DNA of 64,000 bases from Georgfuchsia toluolica (GTDB lineage: Bacteria > Pseudomonadota > Gammaproteobacteria > Burkholderiales > Rhodocyclaceae), in assembly GCF_907163265.1 (NCBI RefSeq), contig NZ_CAJQUM010000001.1, positions 2,356,001-2,420,000 on the forward strand. Reading direction: 5' to 3'. Positions within the stretch are counted from its first letter, which is position 1. The number at the start of each line of letters is the position of its first letter. Of the stretch, positions 36,338 through 45,112 are shown piece after piece. The notes under the pieces are model-generated. The model saw nothing but the letters and a program-made list of their open reading frames with translations. It ran no database searches and was not told where the DNA came from. The position numbers and the translations under genes were made by a program.

Positions 36338-37270
36338 ATGTCTTCAGTAGCCGCCAGACACCCCGGGCCGCCTTTTGCCTGGCCGGCATTCCTTGCCGCG
36401 ATGCCCCCCTCCCAGCGAAATTTCACGCTGGCGATGGCGGCGTCGCTGATGTTCCACGCTATCCTGCTCTCGATCCATTTTCGTCTGCCCGAAGCGCTGT
36501 TGCGCAATGCCGAGAACGCGCTCGACGTTGTCCTCGTCAACAGCAAGCACGCGCACAAACCGAAGAATGCGCAGGTCCATGCGCAAACCAATCTCGATGG
36601 CGGTGGCGACAGCGAAAATAACGAACGCGCCGCTACGCCGCTGCCGCCCTCGGCAGCGACGCACGAAGGCAACGATGTCATCGAGGCGCGCCAGCGCGTG
36701 GCCCGGCTCGAAGCGCAGCAGCGCCAGCTCATGACCCAGCTCAAGGCAAAGGCGCTGAGCAACGCGGCGCCGAAACACAACGACGCACCAGTGCGGCAGC
36801 AGGAGCAGCCCGCCGAGTCCGGGCTCGACCTCGCCAGCCGCGCCATGGCGATCGCGCGACTCGAAGCGCAAATCGACCGGCAGACGAATGAATACAACAA
36901 GCGCCCGCGCAAGAAGAATATCGGCATCCGCGCCGAGGAATACCGTTTCGCACAATATGTCGAGGACTGGCGGCAAAAAATCGAGCGTATCGGCAACCTC
37001 AACTATCCCGAAGCAGCCAGGGGACGCTGGTATGGCAGCCTCGTGTTGACCGTGACCATTCTCAATGATGGTCAACTCAAGGACGTCGAGGTCAACCGTT
37101 CCTCCGGCGTGCCACTGCTCGACGATGCCGCCAGGCGCATCGTGCGCATGGCGGCGCCCTATGCCGCTTTCCCCGACAACATCAAGCGCGACACCGACAT
37201 CATCGAAATCACGCGCAAATGGGCCTTCACGCGCGAGGACATGGTGCAGACGCAAGCAGCCAATCGATGA
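36338..37270 (+). CDS. Energy-transducer TonB-like protein
   Basis: The 310-residue protein has one membrane anchor (about 28-48, LAMAASLMFHAILLSIHF), a coiled-coil stretch (VIEARQRVARLEAQQRQL) instead of the usual Pro/Lys-rich spacer, and a C-terminal TonB domain (YPEAARGRWYGSLVLTVTIL and DDAARRIVRMAAPYAAFP). It would couple the proton gradient to outer-membrane receptors or envelope assembly. No exbB/exbD is visible. It begins 10 bases after the RNB gene; its stop overlaps a vestigial copy of the aroE start at 37267. Confidence 0.8.
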   Translation: MSSVAARHPGPPFAWPAFLAAMPPSQRNFTLAMAASLMFHAILLSIHFRLPEALLRNAENALDVVLVNSKHAHKPKNAQVHAQTNLDGGGDSENNERAATPLPPSAATHEGNDVIEARQRVARLEAQQRQLMTQLKAKALSNAAPKHNDAPVRQQEQPAESGLDLASRAMAIARLEAQIDRQTNEYNKRPRKKNIGIRAEEYRFAQYVEDWRQKIERIGNLNYPEAARGRWYGSLVLTVTILNDGQLKDVEVNRSSGVPLLDDAARRIVRMAAPYAAFPDNIKRDTDIIEITRKWAFTREDMVQTQAANR

Positions 37271-37425
37271 CTGATCGCTACGCCGTTTTTAGTTCCGGCC
37301 GCTGCGCTTAACATTCGCTGCGCGCATGTCAGCCTTCTCTGAAAAACGGTTCCTCCTTGCAGACCTTCATTTGTTCTTGCCCAAAACTGCCTGAATAACC
37401 CATGACTGATCACTACGCCGTTTTT
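37267..37425 (+). repeat. Direct repeat of the aroE 5' end (37267-37290 and 37402-37425)
   Basis: ATGACTGATCGCTACGCCGT at 37267 is repeated at 37402 with one change (CGC to CAC), and the identity continues a few bases further (TTTT). The first copy starts a 14-codon frame (MTDRYAVFSSGRCA) that stops at 37309-37311. The 111 bases between carry no gene and separate aroE from tonB by 131 bases. Confidence 0.8.
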
Positions 37426-38217
37426 GGCAACCCCGTCGCGCATAGCCAGTCGCCGCGGATCCATGCGCTGTTCGCGCGACAGAGCGGACAGGACATGCGC
37501 TATGAAGCCATCCTCGCCCCGCTCGATGGTTTTGAACAAAGCGTGCGCGGGTTTATCACCGCCGGCGGCTGTGGTGCGAATGTTACTGTGCCATTCAAGG
37601 AAGCTGCCTTTCGTCTTGCGACCCAATTGACGACGCGGGCAAAGGCGGCGGGTGCGGTGAATACGCTGATCTTTGCAGAAGACGCCATTGTGGGCGACAA
37701 CACCGATGGCGCAGGGTTGGTGCGCGACATGCAAACCAATCTGGGTTTCTCGATCATCGGCAAGCGTGTACTGCTGCTTGGCGCCGGTGGCGCCGCACGC
37801 GGCGTGGTTCTGCCACTGCTGCATGAAGAACCAGGATCTCTGGTCATCGCCAATCGCAGCGCAGGGAAAGCCATGAAGCTCGTCGACAGTTTTACTGACG
37901 ATGCACATGGCATCTTGAGTTGTAGCGAATTTTCAACGCTCGCCGGTCAATCTTTCGATCTGGTCATCAACGCCACCTCGGCGGGTTTGGCCAACGCTGA
38001 ACTGCCGTTGCCGGATGGCATTTTCGCTCCCGGCTGCCTGGCCTACGAGATGCTCTATGGCCGCGAGACTGCTTTCATGCGCCGGGCCGCCCTGGCTGGT
38101 GCGCGCGTGGCCGATGGACTGGGCATGCTGGTCGAACAGGCGGCGGAAGCCTTTTACGTCTGGCGCGGCGTGCGTCCCGATACGGTGCCGGTGTTGAGGG
38201 AACTGCGCGGCGCATGA
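37402..38217 (+). CDS. aroE: Shikimate dehydrogenase
   Basis: The 271-residue protein starts DHYAVFGNPVAHSQSPRIH and has NVTVPFKEAAFRLA with Lys66, NTDGAGLVRDM and LGAGGAARGVVLPLL (NADP-binding). It reduces 3-dehydroshikimate in aromatic amino acid synthesis. Its stop overlaps the mtgA start (ATGA at 38214-38217). Confidence 0.96.
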   Translation: MTDHYAVFGNPVAHSQSPRIHALFARQSGQDMRYEAILAPLDGFEQSVRGFITAGGCGANVTVPFKEAAFRLATQLTTRAKAAGAVNTLIFAEDAIVGDNTDGAGLVRDMQTNLGFSIIGKRVLLLGAGGAARGVVLPLLHEEPGSLVIANRSAGKAMKLVDSFTDDAHGILSCSEFSTLAGQSFDLVINATSAGLANAELPLPDGIFAPGCLAYEMLYGRETAFMRRAALAGARVADGLGMLVEQAAEAFYVWRGVRPDTVPVLRELRGA

Positions 38218-38909
38218 AGAGCGTGACTCGTCGCTTCAAGCAGGGGCTGGCCTTGCTGGCCATACTGGGCCTGCTCTGGCAGGGCTGGTATCTGGGCTGG
38301 GTGGTGTGGTGGAAGTACTTCAACCCGAACATGACCAGCTTCATGTCGCAACGCCTCGACCAGATGCAGGAGAAAAACCCCAAGGCCAAGCTCAAGCATG
38401 TCTGGGTGCCCTACGGAAAGATATCGCTGCGCCTCAAGCAGGCGGCCGTCGCGGCCGAGGACGACAAGTTCGTCGACCACGACGGCTTCGACTGGGAAGG
38501 CATGCAAAAGGCGCTGGAAAAGAACCAGCGCCGCGGCAAGGTGGTCGCGGGCGGCTCCACCATCAGCCAGCAGCTGGCGAAGAATCTTTTTCTCTCCGCC
38601 TCCAAGACGCCCTGGCGCAAGGTCGAGGAAGCCGTCATCACGGTAATGATCGAAGCGCTGTGGGACAAGCGCCGCATTCTTGAGGTGTACCTGAACTCGG
38701 TGGAATGGGGGCAGGGCATTTTCGGCGCCGAGGCTGCGGCACGGCGCTATTACGGCATATCGGCGGCACAGCTCGGCGCCGAGCAGGCGGCGCGCCTCGC
38801 CGTCATGCTGCCGGCGCCACGCAAGTATGAGAAGAACCCCTACTCGGCCTACCTCAACTACCGCACCCAACGGGTACTGGGACGCATGCAGTATTCCGAG
38901 GTGCCATAG
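38214..38909 (+). CDS. mtgA: Monofunctional biosynthetic peptidoglycan transglycosylase
   Basis: The 231-residue protein has one N-terminal membrane segment (about 12-35) and the GT51 motifs: AAEDDKFVDHDGFDWEGMQK with the catalytic Glu, VVAGGSTISQQLAKNLFLS and ILEVYLNSVEWGQGIFGAEA. It polymerises lipid II into glycan strands without a transpeptidase domain. aroE-mtgA is a usual betaproteobacterial pair. Confidence 0.95.
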   Translation: MKSVTRRFKQGLALLAILGLLWQGWYLGWVVWWKYFNPNMTSFMSQRLDQMQEKNPKAKLKHVWVPYGKISLRLKQAAVAAEDDKFVDHDGFDWEGMQKALEKNQRRGKVVAGGSTISQQLAKNLFLSASKTPWRKVEEAVITVMIEALWDKRRILEVYLNSVEWGQGIFGAEAAARRYYGISAAQLGAEQAARLAVMLPAPRKYEKNPYSAYLNYRTQRVLGRMQYSEVP

Positions 38910-38941
38910 GCGGCGTAGTCATTTATCCTGAAAACCTCATT

Positions 38942-39124
38942 TGAACCACGACGACGCGGCGGGCACAAGCAAAGGAAATGACCACAGGGAATCCCTGTGG
39001 GATCCCCGTGGGACGGCGGAAAATCAAAAGCTTGCCAATGGACTTCGTTTCACCCGATGGGTGAGGCGCCGCATGCCTGCCATGCCTTGTGTTTTCGCCG
39101 TGTCGCCGTGTTCGCCGTGGTGAA
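38942..39124. repeat. Dispersed inverted-repeat element after mtgA
   Basis: The left end TTGAACCACGACGACGCGG is imperfectly complementary to the right end CGCCGTGTTCGCCGTGGTGA. It is related in style to the CACAGAG elements nearby. A central GGGAATCCC/GGGATCCCC patch may fold on its own. It fills the mtgA to aldolase gap (38910-39197). Confidence 0.6.
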
Positions 39125-39197
39125 CTGCTTTTTCTAGGTTTATTATTGGCAAATTCCTGATTCATCTTCACAACACTGATTATCGATAGGAGCTTTA

Positions 39198-39962
39198 ATG
39201 GACTGGGGCATGCAGAATCGTCTCGCGCGCATTATCCCGCGCGAAACCGGCCGCGCCGTGATGCTGGCGGTCGACCACGGCTATTTTCAGGGCCCGACCA
39301 CCGGGCTGGAGCGGCCGGGGGAAACCGTCGCGCCGCTGCTGCCCTACGCCGACTCGCTGATGCTGACGCGCGGCGTGCTGCGACAGTGCATCGACGCCAC
39401 CCAGCGCGTCCCGATCGTGCTGCGGGTATCGGGCGCCACCAGCGTCCTCGGCGAACTCTCCGACGAAGCGCTCACGGTCTCGATGGAAGATGCCATTCGA
39501 CTTAATGTTTCCGCTGTGGCCATTTCGATTTTCGTCGGCTCGCCGAACGAGCGCCGCACGCTGGCGAATCTGGCAAAGCTGGTCGATGAGGGCGAGAAAG
39601 TCGGCATTCCCGTGCTCGCCGTCACGGCGGTGGGCCGTGACATGGTGCGCGACGCGCGCTATCTCGGTCTCTGCTGCCGCATCGCCGCCGAACTCGGCGC
39701 GCGCATTGTGAAGACCTACTACTGCGATGACTTCGAGGAAGTGGTGGGCGGCTGCCCCGCGCCCGTCGTCATCGCCGGCGGCAAAAAGATCGAAGAACTG
39801 GAGGCACTGCAACTGGCCGACAACGCGATTGCCCGCGGCGCGGTCGGCGTGGACATGGGCCGCAACATCTTCCAATCGGCCAATCCCGTCGGCATGATTC
39901 GCGCCGTGAAGCAGGTGGTGCAGGAACGGAAGAGTCCCGCCGAGGCGTTCCGTTCCCTGTGA
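39198..39962 (+). CDS. LsrF/DhnA-type class I aldolase
   Basis: This 254-residue TIM-barrel protein contains AVDHGYFQGP and ARIVKTYYCDDF, where Lys172 is the expected Schiff-base lysine, and GAVGVDMGRNIFQ at the phosphate-binding end. It belongs with LsrF (3-hydroxy-5-phosphonooxypentane-2,4-dione thiolase) and class I fructose-bisphosphate aldolases. No other lsr (AI-2) genes are here. Its place before mtnP-apt-mtnA suggests it acts on a ketose 1-phosphate in the methylthioribose/deoxyribose branch (inference). Confidence 0.75.
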   Translation: MDWGMQNRLARIIPRETGRAVMLAVDHGYFQGPTTGLERPGETVAPLLPYADSLMLTRGVLRQCIDATQRVPIVLRVSGATSVLGELSDEALTVSMEDAIRLNVSAVAISIFVGSPNERRTLANLAKLVDEGEKVGIPVLAVTAVGRDMVRDARYLGLCCRIAAELGARIVKTYYCDDFEEVVGGCPAPVVIAGGKKIEELEALQLADNAIARGAVGVDMGRNIFQSANPVGMIRAVKQVVQERKSPAEAFRSL

Positions 39963-40001
39963 ACGGACTCGGCTTGCTCTCCGAGTTATCCGAAAAGCAT
40001 T

Positions 40002-40080
40002 AGCCACAGAGGGCACAGAGTTCACAGAGGAAAAGCCCAAACCTTGTTTCTTCTCTGTGTTCTCTGTGATCTCTGTGGCT
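40002..40080. repeat. CACAGAG inverted-repeat element, copy 1
   Basis: It opens AGCCACAGAGGGCACAGAG and closes with its complement, ending CTCTGTGGCT, so the whole 79 bases can fold into one long hairpin. It fills the aldolase-mtnP gap. Related copies are at 42799-42927 and 51220-51351. Confidence 0.85.
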
Positions 40081-40125
40081 TGAATTGAAGTTTCTGGGTT
40101 TATAGGTTTCTTTTGGAGTTCCCGC

Positions 40126-41013
40126 ATGGCACAGCAAAACAAGCCCCAGGTGCTGGGGGTAATAGGCGGCAGCGGCGTCTATGACATCGCAGGCCTCACG
40201 AATACACGCTGGCAAAAAGTTTCCTCCCCGTTCGGCGAACCTTCCGACGAGCTGCTGTTCGGCGAACTGAACGGTCAGCAACTGGTGTTCCTGCCGCGCC
40301 ACGGACGCGGTCACAGGATCCCGCCCTCGGAGATCAACTTCCGCGCCAATATTGATGCCTTGAAGCGGGTCGGGGTCACCGATATCATCTCGGTCAGCGC
40401 CGTGGGCTCGCTGCGCGAGCACTTGCGGCCAGGCATGTTCGTCATCGTCGACCAGTTTATCGACCGCACTTTTGCCCGCAACAAGAGTTTCTTCGGCACC
40501 GGGATGGTGGCCCATGTCTCGATGGCACGCCCGGTATGCGGGCGGCTGGGCGACCACATCGAAGCGGCGGCGAAAGCGGCCGGCATCGAGACGATACGCG
40601 GCGGCACTTATCTGGTGATGGAGGGGCTACAGTTCTCCAGCCTCGCCGAATCCGAGCTGTATCGCAGTTGGAACTGCGACGTGATCGGCATGACCAACAT
40701 GCCGGAAGCCAAGCTGGCGCGCGAGGCCGAGCTTTGTTATGCGACGGTGGCGATGGTGACGGATTACGACTGCTGGCATCCGCAGCATGACGACGTGACA
40801 GTGGATACCATTGTCAAGGTGCTGCTGGCAAACGCCGACAAGGCCCGCGCCCTGGTCAAGGCGGTCGCGCCGTTCGCTTTCAACGACCAGGCTGCCGACC
40901 AATGCAGCTGCCGCACCGCCTTGCAATATGCACTGATTACTGCCCCGGAAGCACGCGATCCAGAGGTGATGAAGATGCTCGATGCCGTTGCCGGCCGCCT
41001 GCTGAATGCCTAA
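40126..41013 (+). CDS. mtnP: S-methyl-5'-thioadenosine phosphorylase
   Basis: The 295-residue product has VIGGSGVYDIAGL, LPRHGRGHRIPPSEINFRAN and MTNMPEAKLAREAELCYATV, the PNP/MTAP motifs including the phosphate-binding His-Arg region. It splits methylthioadenosine (or 5'-deoxyadenosine) with phosphate into adenine and ribose-1-phosphate derivatives. apt and mtnA follow, which take up the two products. Confidence 0.93.
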   Translation: MAQQNKPQVLGVIGGSGVYDIAGLTNTRWQKVSSPFGEPSDELLFGELNGQQLVFLPRHGRGHRIPPSEINFRANIDALKRVGVTDIISVSAVGSLREHLRPGMFVIVDQFIDRTFARNKSFFGTGMVAHVSMARPVCGRLGDHIEAAAKAAGIETIRGGTYLVMEGLQFSSLAESELYRSWNCDVIGMTNMPEAKLAREAELCYATVAMVTDYDCWHPQHDDVTVDTIVKVLLANADKARALVKAVAPFAFNDQAADQCSCRTALQYALITAPEARDPEVMKMLDAVAGRLLNA

Positions 41014-41102
41014 CCGACCAAGCTGGAACCAAACAGGATTGCATTCGATGAAGTGCTGGGTAACTTGGCCGAAAAGGCAGAAGAAAGGCCCGCCCCCTCC
41101 CA

Positions 41103-41125
41103 GCCTCCCCCCTCACGGGGGAGGC
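41103..41125. repeat. Palindromic repeat in the mtnP-apt gap
   Basis: GCCTCCCCC (41103-41111) pairs with GGGGGAGGC (41117-41125) around a CTCAC loop. It is of the same C/G-rich family as the DUF559-flanking repeats and the ribH-nusB repeat. Confidence 0.7.
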
Positions 41126-41194
41126 GACCATTAGGCTCGCTGCGCTCGCAATTCTTGACATGACTCTTTGAAATTAATGACAACGGAGTAATTG

Positions 41195-41722
41195 ATGCCG
41201 ATCAAATCCCGCATCCGCACCGTGCCCCACTACCCCAAGCAGGGCATCATGTTCCGCGACATCACCACCCTGCTCAAGGATGCGGTGGGGTTCCGCGTCA
41301 TGGTCAACGATCTGGTGAATCACTACACCGGCATGAAGATCGACAAGGTGGCGGGGATCGAGGCGCGCGGTTTCATCATCGGTGCCGCGCTGGCCTATCA
41401 GCTTGGTGTGGGTTTTGTGCCGATCCGCAAGAAGGGCAAGCTGCCGGCCGAGACCGTCGGCCAGGAATACGAGCTCGAATATGGCACCGACAAGATCGAG
41501 ATCCACGTCGATGCCATCGGCAGGGGCGAAAAGATACTACTGGTCGACGATCTGATCGCCACCGGCGGCACCGCCGAGGCCGCCGTGAAACTGATCGAGA
41601 CCATGGGCGGCAAGATCGTCGAATGCGCTTTCGTCATCGACCTGCCTGATCTGGGTGGGCGCAAGCGGCTGGAAAAACTCAGGCACAAGGTGTTTGCGCT
41701 CTCTGAATTCGAGGGCAATTGA
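41195..41722 (+). CDS. apt: Adenine phosphoribosyltransferase
   Basis: The 175-residue product has the PRPP-binding motif [26 protein letters not shown] and [12 protein letters not shown], all typical of Apt. It turns adenine and PRPP into AMP, here probably salvaging adenine released by MtnP. ATG 41195 is used; the TTG at 41192 is one codon earlier. mtnA starts 3 bases after its stop. Confidence 0.94.
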   Translation: MPIKSRIRTVPHYPKQGIMFRDITTLLKDAVGFRVMVNDLVNHYTGMKIDKVAGIEARGFIIGAALAYQLGVGFVPIRKKGKLPAETVGQEYELEYGTDKIEIHVDAIGRGEKILLVDDLIATGGTAEAAVKLIETMGGKIVECAFVIDLPDLGGRKRLEKLRHKVFALSEFEGN

Positions 41723-41725
41723 GTT

Positions 41726-42772
41726 ATGCCATTGGAAAAAGTTGAAACCCTGCGCTGGAAGGACGGCTGTCTGGAGATGATCGATCAGCGCGTGCTGCCG
41801 GCGCGTTTCGAATATCTCGCCTATGCCGATGCCGCGTCGGTGGCCGCAGGCATTCGCGCCATGGTGGTGCGCGGCGCACCGGCGATCGGTGTCGCGGCGG
41901 CTTATGGCGTGGCGCTCGAAGCCCTCAAGTTGCGCGCTGCGTCCGCCGCTGAGCGGCGCAGCGCAATGACGAAGGCGTTCGACGTCCTGGCGGCGAGCCG
42001 GCCGACCGCGGTCAATCTGTTCTGGGCCTTGAAACGCATGCGCGCCTTGTGGGACCGGCTTGGCGGCGCTTCCGGCGACGAGTTCGCCAATGCGCTTTTG
42101 GCGGAAGCGCATGAAGTGTTGGCCGAAGATATCCGCATCAACCGCAGCATGGGCGCGCATGGCGCGGCACTGCTGGCCGACGGGGCGCGGGTGCTGACCC
42201 ATTGCAATGCCGGCGCGCTGGCGACGGCCGGACACGGCACGGCGCTGGGCGTGATCCGCTCGGCAGTAGAAACCGGCAAAAAAATATCGGTGATCGCTGA
42301 CGAGACCCGGCCTTTTTTGCAGGGCGCCCGGCTCACGGCGTGGGAAATGGTGCAGGAGAAGATTCCGGTCACCCTGATCACGGACAACATGGCGGGGTTC
42401 ATGATGAGCCGGGGCGAGGTCGACGCCGTCATCGTCGGCACCGACCGCGTCGCCGCCAATGGCGATGTCGCCAACAAGATCGGCACCTACATGGTGGCAG
42501 TGCTGGCACGGCGTCATGGCATCCCGTTCTATGTGGCCTGCCCCTTATCCACCATTGATCTCGGCATTCCCGATGGCAACGCGATTCCGATCGAGGAACG
42601 TGATGCCAGCGAAGTCACGGGGTTTCGCGATTGCCAGTGGGCGGCGGCGGGCGTTGCCGTACGCAATCCCGCCTTCGACGTCACGCCGGCGGAACTGGTG
42701 ACGGCGCTGATTACCGAGCAGGGCGTCGTCAAGCAACCCAACCGGCAAAACGTGGCCGCGCTTTTCAAATGA
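41726..42772 (+). CDS. mtnA: S-methyl-5-thioribose-1-phosphate isomerase
   Basis: The 348-residue protein has MVVRGAPAIGVAAAYG, LTHCNAGALATAGHGTALGV with catalytic Cys160 and VGTDRVAANGDVANKIGTY with catalytic Asp240, the standard MtnA residues. It converts methylthioribose 1-phosphate to methylthioribulose 1-phosphate. Recognisable mtnB, mtnC or mtnD genes do not follow; the next gene is an aldolase-dehydrogenase fusion. Confidence 0.95.
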   Translation: MPLEKVETLRWKDGCLEMIDQRVLPARFEYLAYADAASVAAGIRAMVVRGAPAIGVAAAYGVALEALKLRAASAAERRSAMTKAFDVLAASRPTAVNLFWALKRMRALWDRLGGASGDEFANALLAEAHEVLAEDIRINRSMGAHGAALLADGARVLTHCNAGALATAGHGTALGVIRSAVETGKKISVIADETRPFLQGARLTAWEMVQEKIPVTLITDNMAGFMMSRGEVDAVIVGTDRVAANGDVANKIGTYMVAVLARRHGIPFYVACPLSTIDLGIPDGNAIPIEERDASEVTGFRDCQWAAAGVAVRNPAFDVTPAELVTALITEQGVVKQPNRQNVAALFK

Positions 42773-42798
42773 CATATATGAACCGGGAAAAAGCAGTT

Positions 42799-42927
42799 AG
42801 CCACAGAGGACACAGAGTTCACAGAGGAAACCTCTATTGTTACGAACGGGTGACTTATCGCCCCCAGGCGATATGGCGAAGTGTTCGGAATCTGGTTTTC
42901 TCTGTGTTCTCTGTGTCCTCTGTGGCT
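42799..42927. repeat. CACAGAG inverted-repeat element, copy 2
   Basis: It opens AGCCACAGAGGACACAGAG and closes with the complement ending CTCTGTGGCT. The arms are near-identical to copies 1 and 3; the loop (about 60 bases) differs. It fills the mtnA-aldolase gap. Confidence 0.85.
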
Positions 42928-42945
42928 TGAATTAAGGTTTTCAGG

Positions 42946-45057
42946 ATGAAAAATTTATGGAACGACCGCGACGCCGACAAGGCGATCAACATGTGGGGGG
43001 CGCAGTGGGGTCGTGATCTGGCACTATGCGCCTACGGCTCGCGCCTGATCGGAGCGGACCCGGCGCTGGTGCTTCATGGCGGCGGCAACACCTCGTGCAA
43101 GGGATCGGTGCGCAACCTGTTCGACGAAGAGGTGCCTGCACTCTACGTCAAGGGCTCCGGCGCCGACCTCTTCAACATCGAACCGGCGGGCTTCACGGCG
43201 CTCGACCTCGCCCGGCTGCAACGCCTGCGCACGCTGCCGGCGCTTGCCGATGCACCGATGACAAACGAGTTGCTGGCAAACCGGTTCGATGCGAACGCGC
43301 CGGCGCCGTCGGTGGAAACGCTGTTGCACGCCTTCCTGCCGCACCGGTACATCGATCACTCGCACGCCGAGGCGCTGCTATGCCTCAGCAACCAGCCAGA
43401 GGGGGAGCGCCTGCTTGCCGCCGCACTCGGGCCGCAAGTTGTGATCCTGCCTTATGTGGCCTGCGGTTTTCCCTTGGCCGAAGCAGTCGCGGCGGCGCTA
43501 CAGCGGCAACCCGACGCGATCGGCGTCGCGGTGGCGCAGCACGGCCTGTTCACCTTCGGCGAGGATGCCCGCGGCGCCTATGAGCGTCACATCGAGATCG
43601 TCACCGCGTGCGAAAAATTCATCGCATCGCGCAAACCAACGCGACGTCTCACGCCCGCTTATCGGTGCGAAACACCGGCCGCGGAGCTCGCCGCGCGCAT
43701 CGCGCCGGTACTGCGCGGCGTGCTCGCCGAGAAAAGCGGGGAGGAAGACAACCCCTACCGGCGCCCGATCCTCGACTGGCGCGCAGACGACGAAGTACTG
43801 GCGTTTGTGAACAGTGCCGAGGCGGCGCAATTGGCCGCTGCCGGGCCGATCACCCCGGATCATGTCATTCGGGTACGACCGTTTGCGCTGTTCGTGCCGG
43901 CCCTGGCGACGGATTCGACGGAGGATATGCGCACGCATCTCGCCGCAGCGGTGGCAGAGTACGGCCAGCGCTATCGGGCCTACGTGAGCGAACATCTCGA
44001 CCCGGAACAAACCGCCACGGCCACGCTCGACCTGTTGCCCCGCGTCGTGCTGATTCCCGGCGCGGGCGCTTTCTGCTTCGGCCGCAGCAAGCGCGAAGCG
44101 CGGATCGCCGCCGATATCACCGTGCAGACGCTGCGCGTGCAAGGCAGCGCACACGGGATGGGCGGCTACCAGGCCGCGGCGCCCGAGCATCTGTGCGCCA
44201 TGGAATACTGGAGCCTGCAGCAGGCCAAGCTTGGCCGCGCGGCGCCGCGTCCGCTGGAACGCCAGGTGGTGCTGATCACCGGTGGCGCCGGCGCCATCGG
44301 CTTCGGCATCGCCCGCGCCTGCGCCGAAGCGGGGGCGCACGTGGTGGTTACGGACATCGAGGCAAAACGCCTCGACCACGTCGTCGCGGATATCGAAGCG
44401 ACATACGGGCCGGGCAGCGCCACGGGCATCGCCATGAACGTCACCGACGAAACATCGGTACGCGCCGGCTTCGCCGAGGCCTGCCGGCGCTATGGCGGCG
44501 TCGATGTGGTGGTGCCGAATGCCGGGATCGCCCACGTCGCCGCGGTCGCCGATCTGGCGCAGCGCGACCTGGAGCGCGTCATGAATGTCAATTTCATCGG
44601 CATGTTCCACACCATCCAGGAGGGCGTGCGCGTGCTGCGCGCCCAGGGTCTGGGCGGCAACATCGTCGTCAATTCGTCGAAGAACGTGTTCGGCCCGGGC
44701 AAGGACTTCGGCGCCTACAGCGCCTCGAAGGCGGCCGGACACCAGCTCGCCAAGGTTTCCGCCATCGAACTGGCGGCCGAGGGCATCCGCGTGAACATGA
44801 TAAATCCCGACGCCATCTTCGCCGAGGAAGACATCGAATCCGGCCTGTGGGCGACGGTCGGTCCCGACCGCGCGCAGAGCCGCGGCATGAAGCTCGACGA
44901 GCTGCCCGAGTACTACCGCAACCGCAACCTGCTGCGCGTGCGGGTACGCGCCCGGCATGTCGGCAACGCGGTAGTGTTTTTGGCCAGCAACCAGACACCG
45001 ACCACGGGCGCCTCGATCCCGGTCGACGGCGGCGTGGTCGAAGCGTTCCCGCGCTGA
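42946..45057 (+). CDS. Bifunctional class II aldolase / short-chain dehydrogenase fusion
   Basis: The 703-residue protein joins two domains. The N-terminal part (about 20-235) is a class II aldolase/adducin-type domain with HGGGNTSCKGS and IDHSHAEALL, and HGLFTFGEDARGAYERHIE, giving the His ligands and acid region of zinc aldolases. From about 440 is an SDR: VVLITGGAGAIGFGIARACA, NAGIAHVAAV and YSASKAAGHQLAK with catalytic Tyr/Lys. Relatives are annotated as rhamnulose-1-phosphate aldolase/lactaldehyde dehydrogenase fusions. Here it is next to mtnA, so it could split methylthioribulose 1-phosphate (or 5-deoxyribulose 1-phosphate) into DHAP and an aldehyde, which the SDR domain would process (inference). 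Confidence 0.8.
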   Translation: MKNLWNDRDADKAINMWGAQWGRDLALCAYGSRLIGADPALVLHGGGNTSCKGSVRNLFDEEVPALYVKGSGADLFNIEPAGFTALDLARLQRLRTLPALADAPMTNELLANRFDANAPAPSVETLLHAFLPHRYIDHSHAEALLCLSNQPEGERLLAAALGPQVVILPYVACGFPLAEAVAAALQRQPDAIGVAVAQHGLFTFGEDARGAYERHIEIVTACEKFIASRKPTRRLTPAYRCETPAAELAARIAPVLRGVLAEKSGEEDNPYRRPILDWRADDEVLAFVNSAEAAQLAAAGPITPDHVIRVRPFALFVPALATDSTEDMRTHLAAAVAEYGQRYRAYVSEHLDPEQTATATLDLLPRVVLIPGAGAFCFGRSKREARIAADITVQTLRVQGSAHGMGGYQAAAPEHLCAMEYWSLQQAKLGRAAPRPLERQVVLITGGAGAIGFGIARACAEAGAHVVVTDIEAKRLDHVVADIEATYGPGSATGIAMNVTDETSVRAGFAEACRRYGGVDVVVPNAGIAHVAAVADLAQRDLERVMNVNFIGMFHTIQEGVRVLRAQGLGGNIVVNSSKNVFGPGKDFGAYSASKAAGHQLAKVSAIELAAEGIRVNMINPDAIFAEEDIESGLWATVGPDRAQSRGMKLDELPEYYRNRNLLRVRVRARHVGNAVVFLASNQTPTTGASIPVDGGVVEAFPR

Positions 45058-45112
45058 GGGGCCTAAAATCGGCCCAATCGCCTAAAATGACGGCACCTTG
45101 CGGGGCCACCCC

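Noticed and set aside
39198-39962. LsrF-like aldolase as part of an AI-2 (lsr) operon
   Set aside because: No lsrA, B, C, D, G, K or R is nearby, and the gene lies with mtnP-apt-mtnA.
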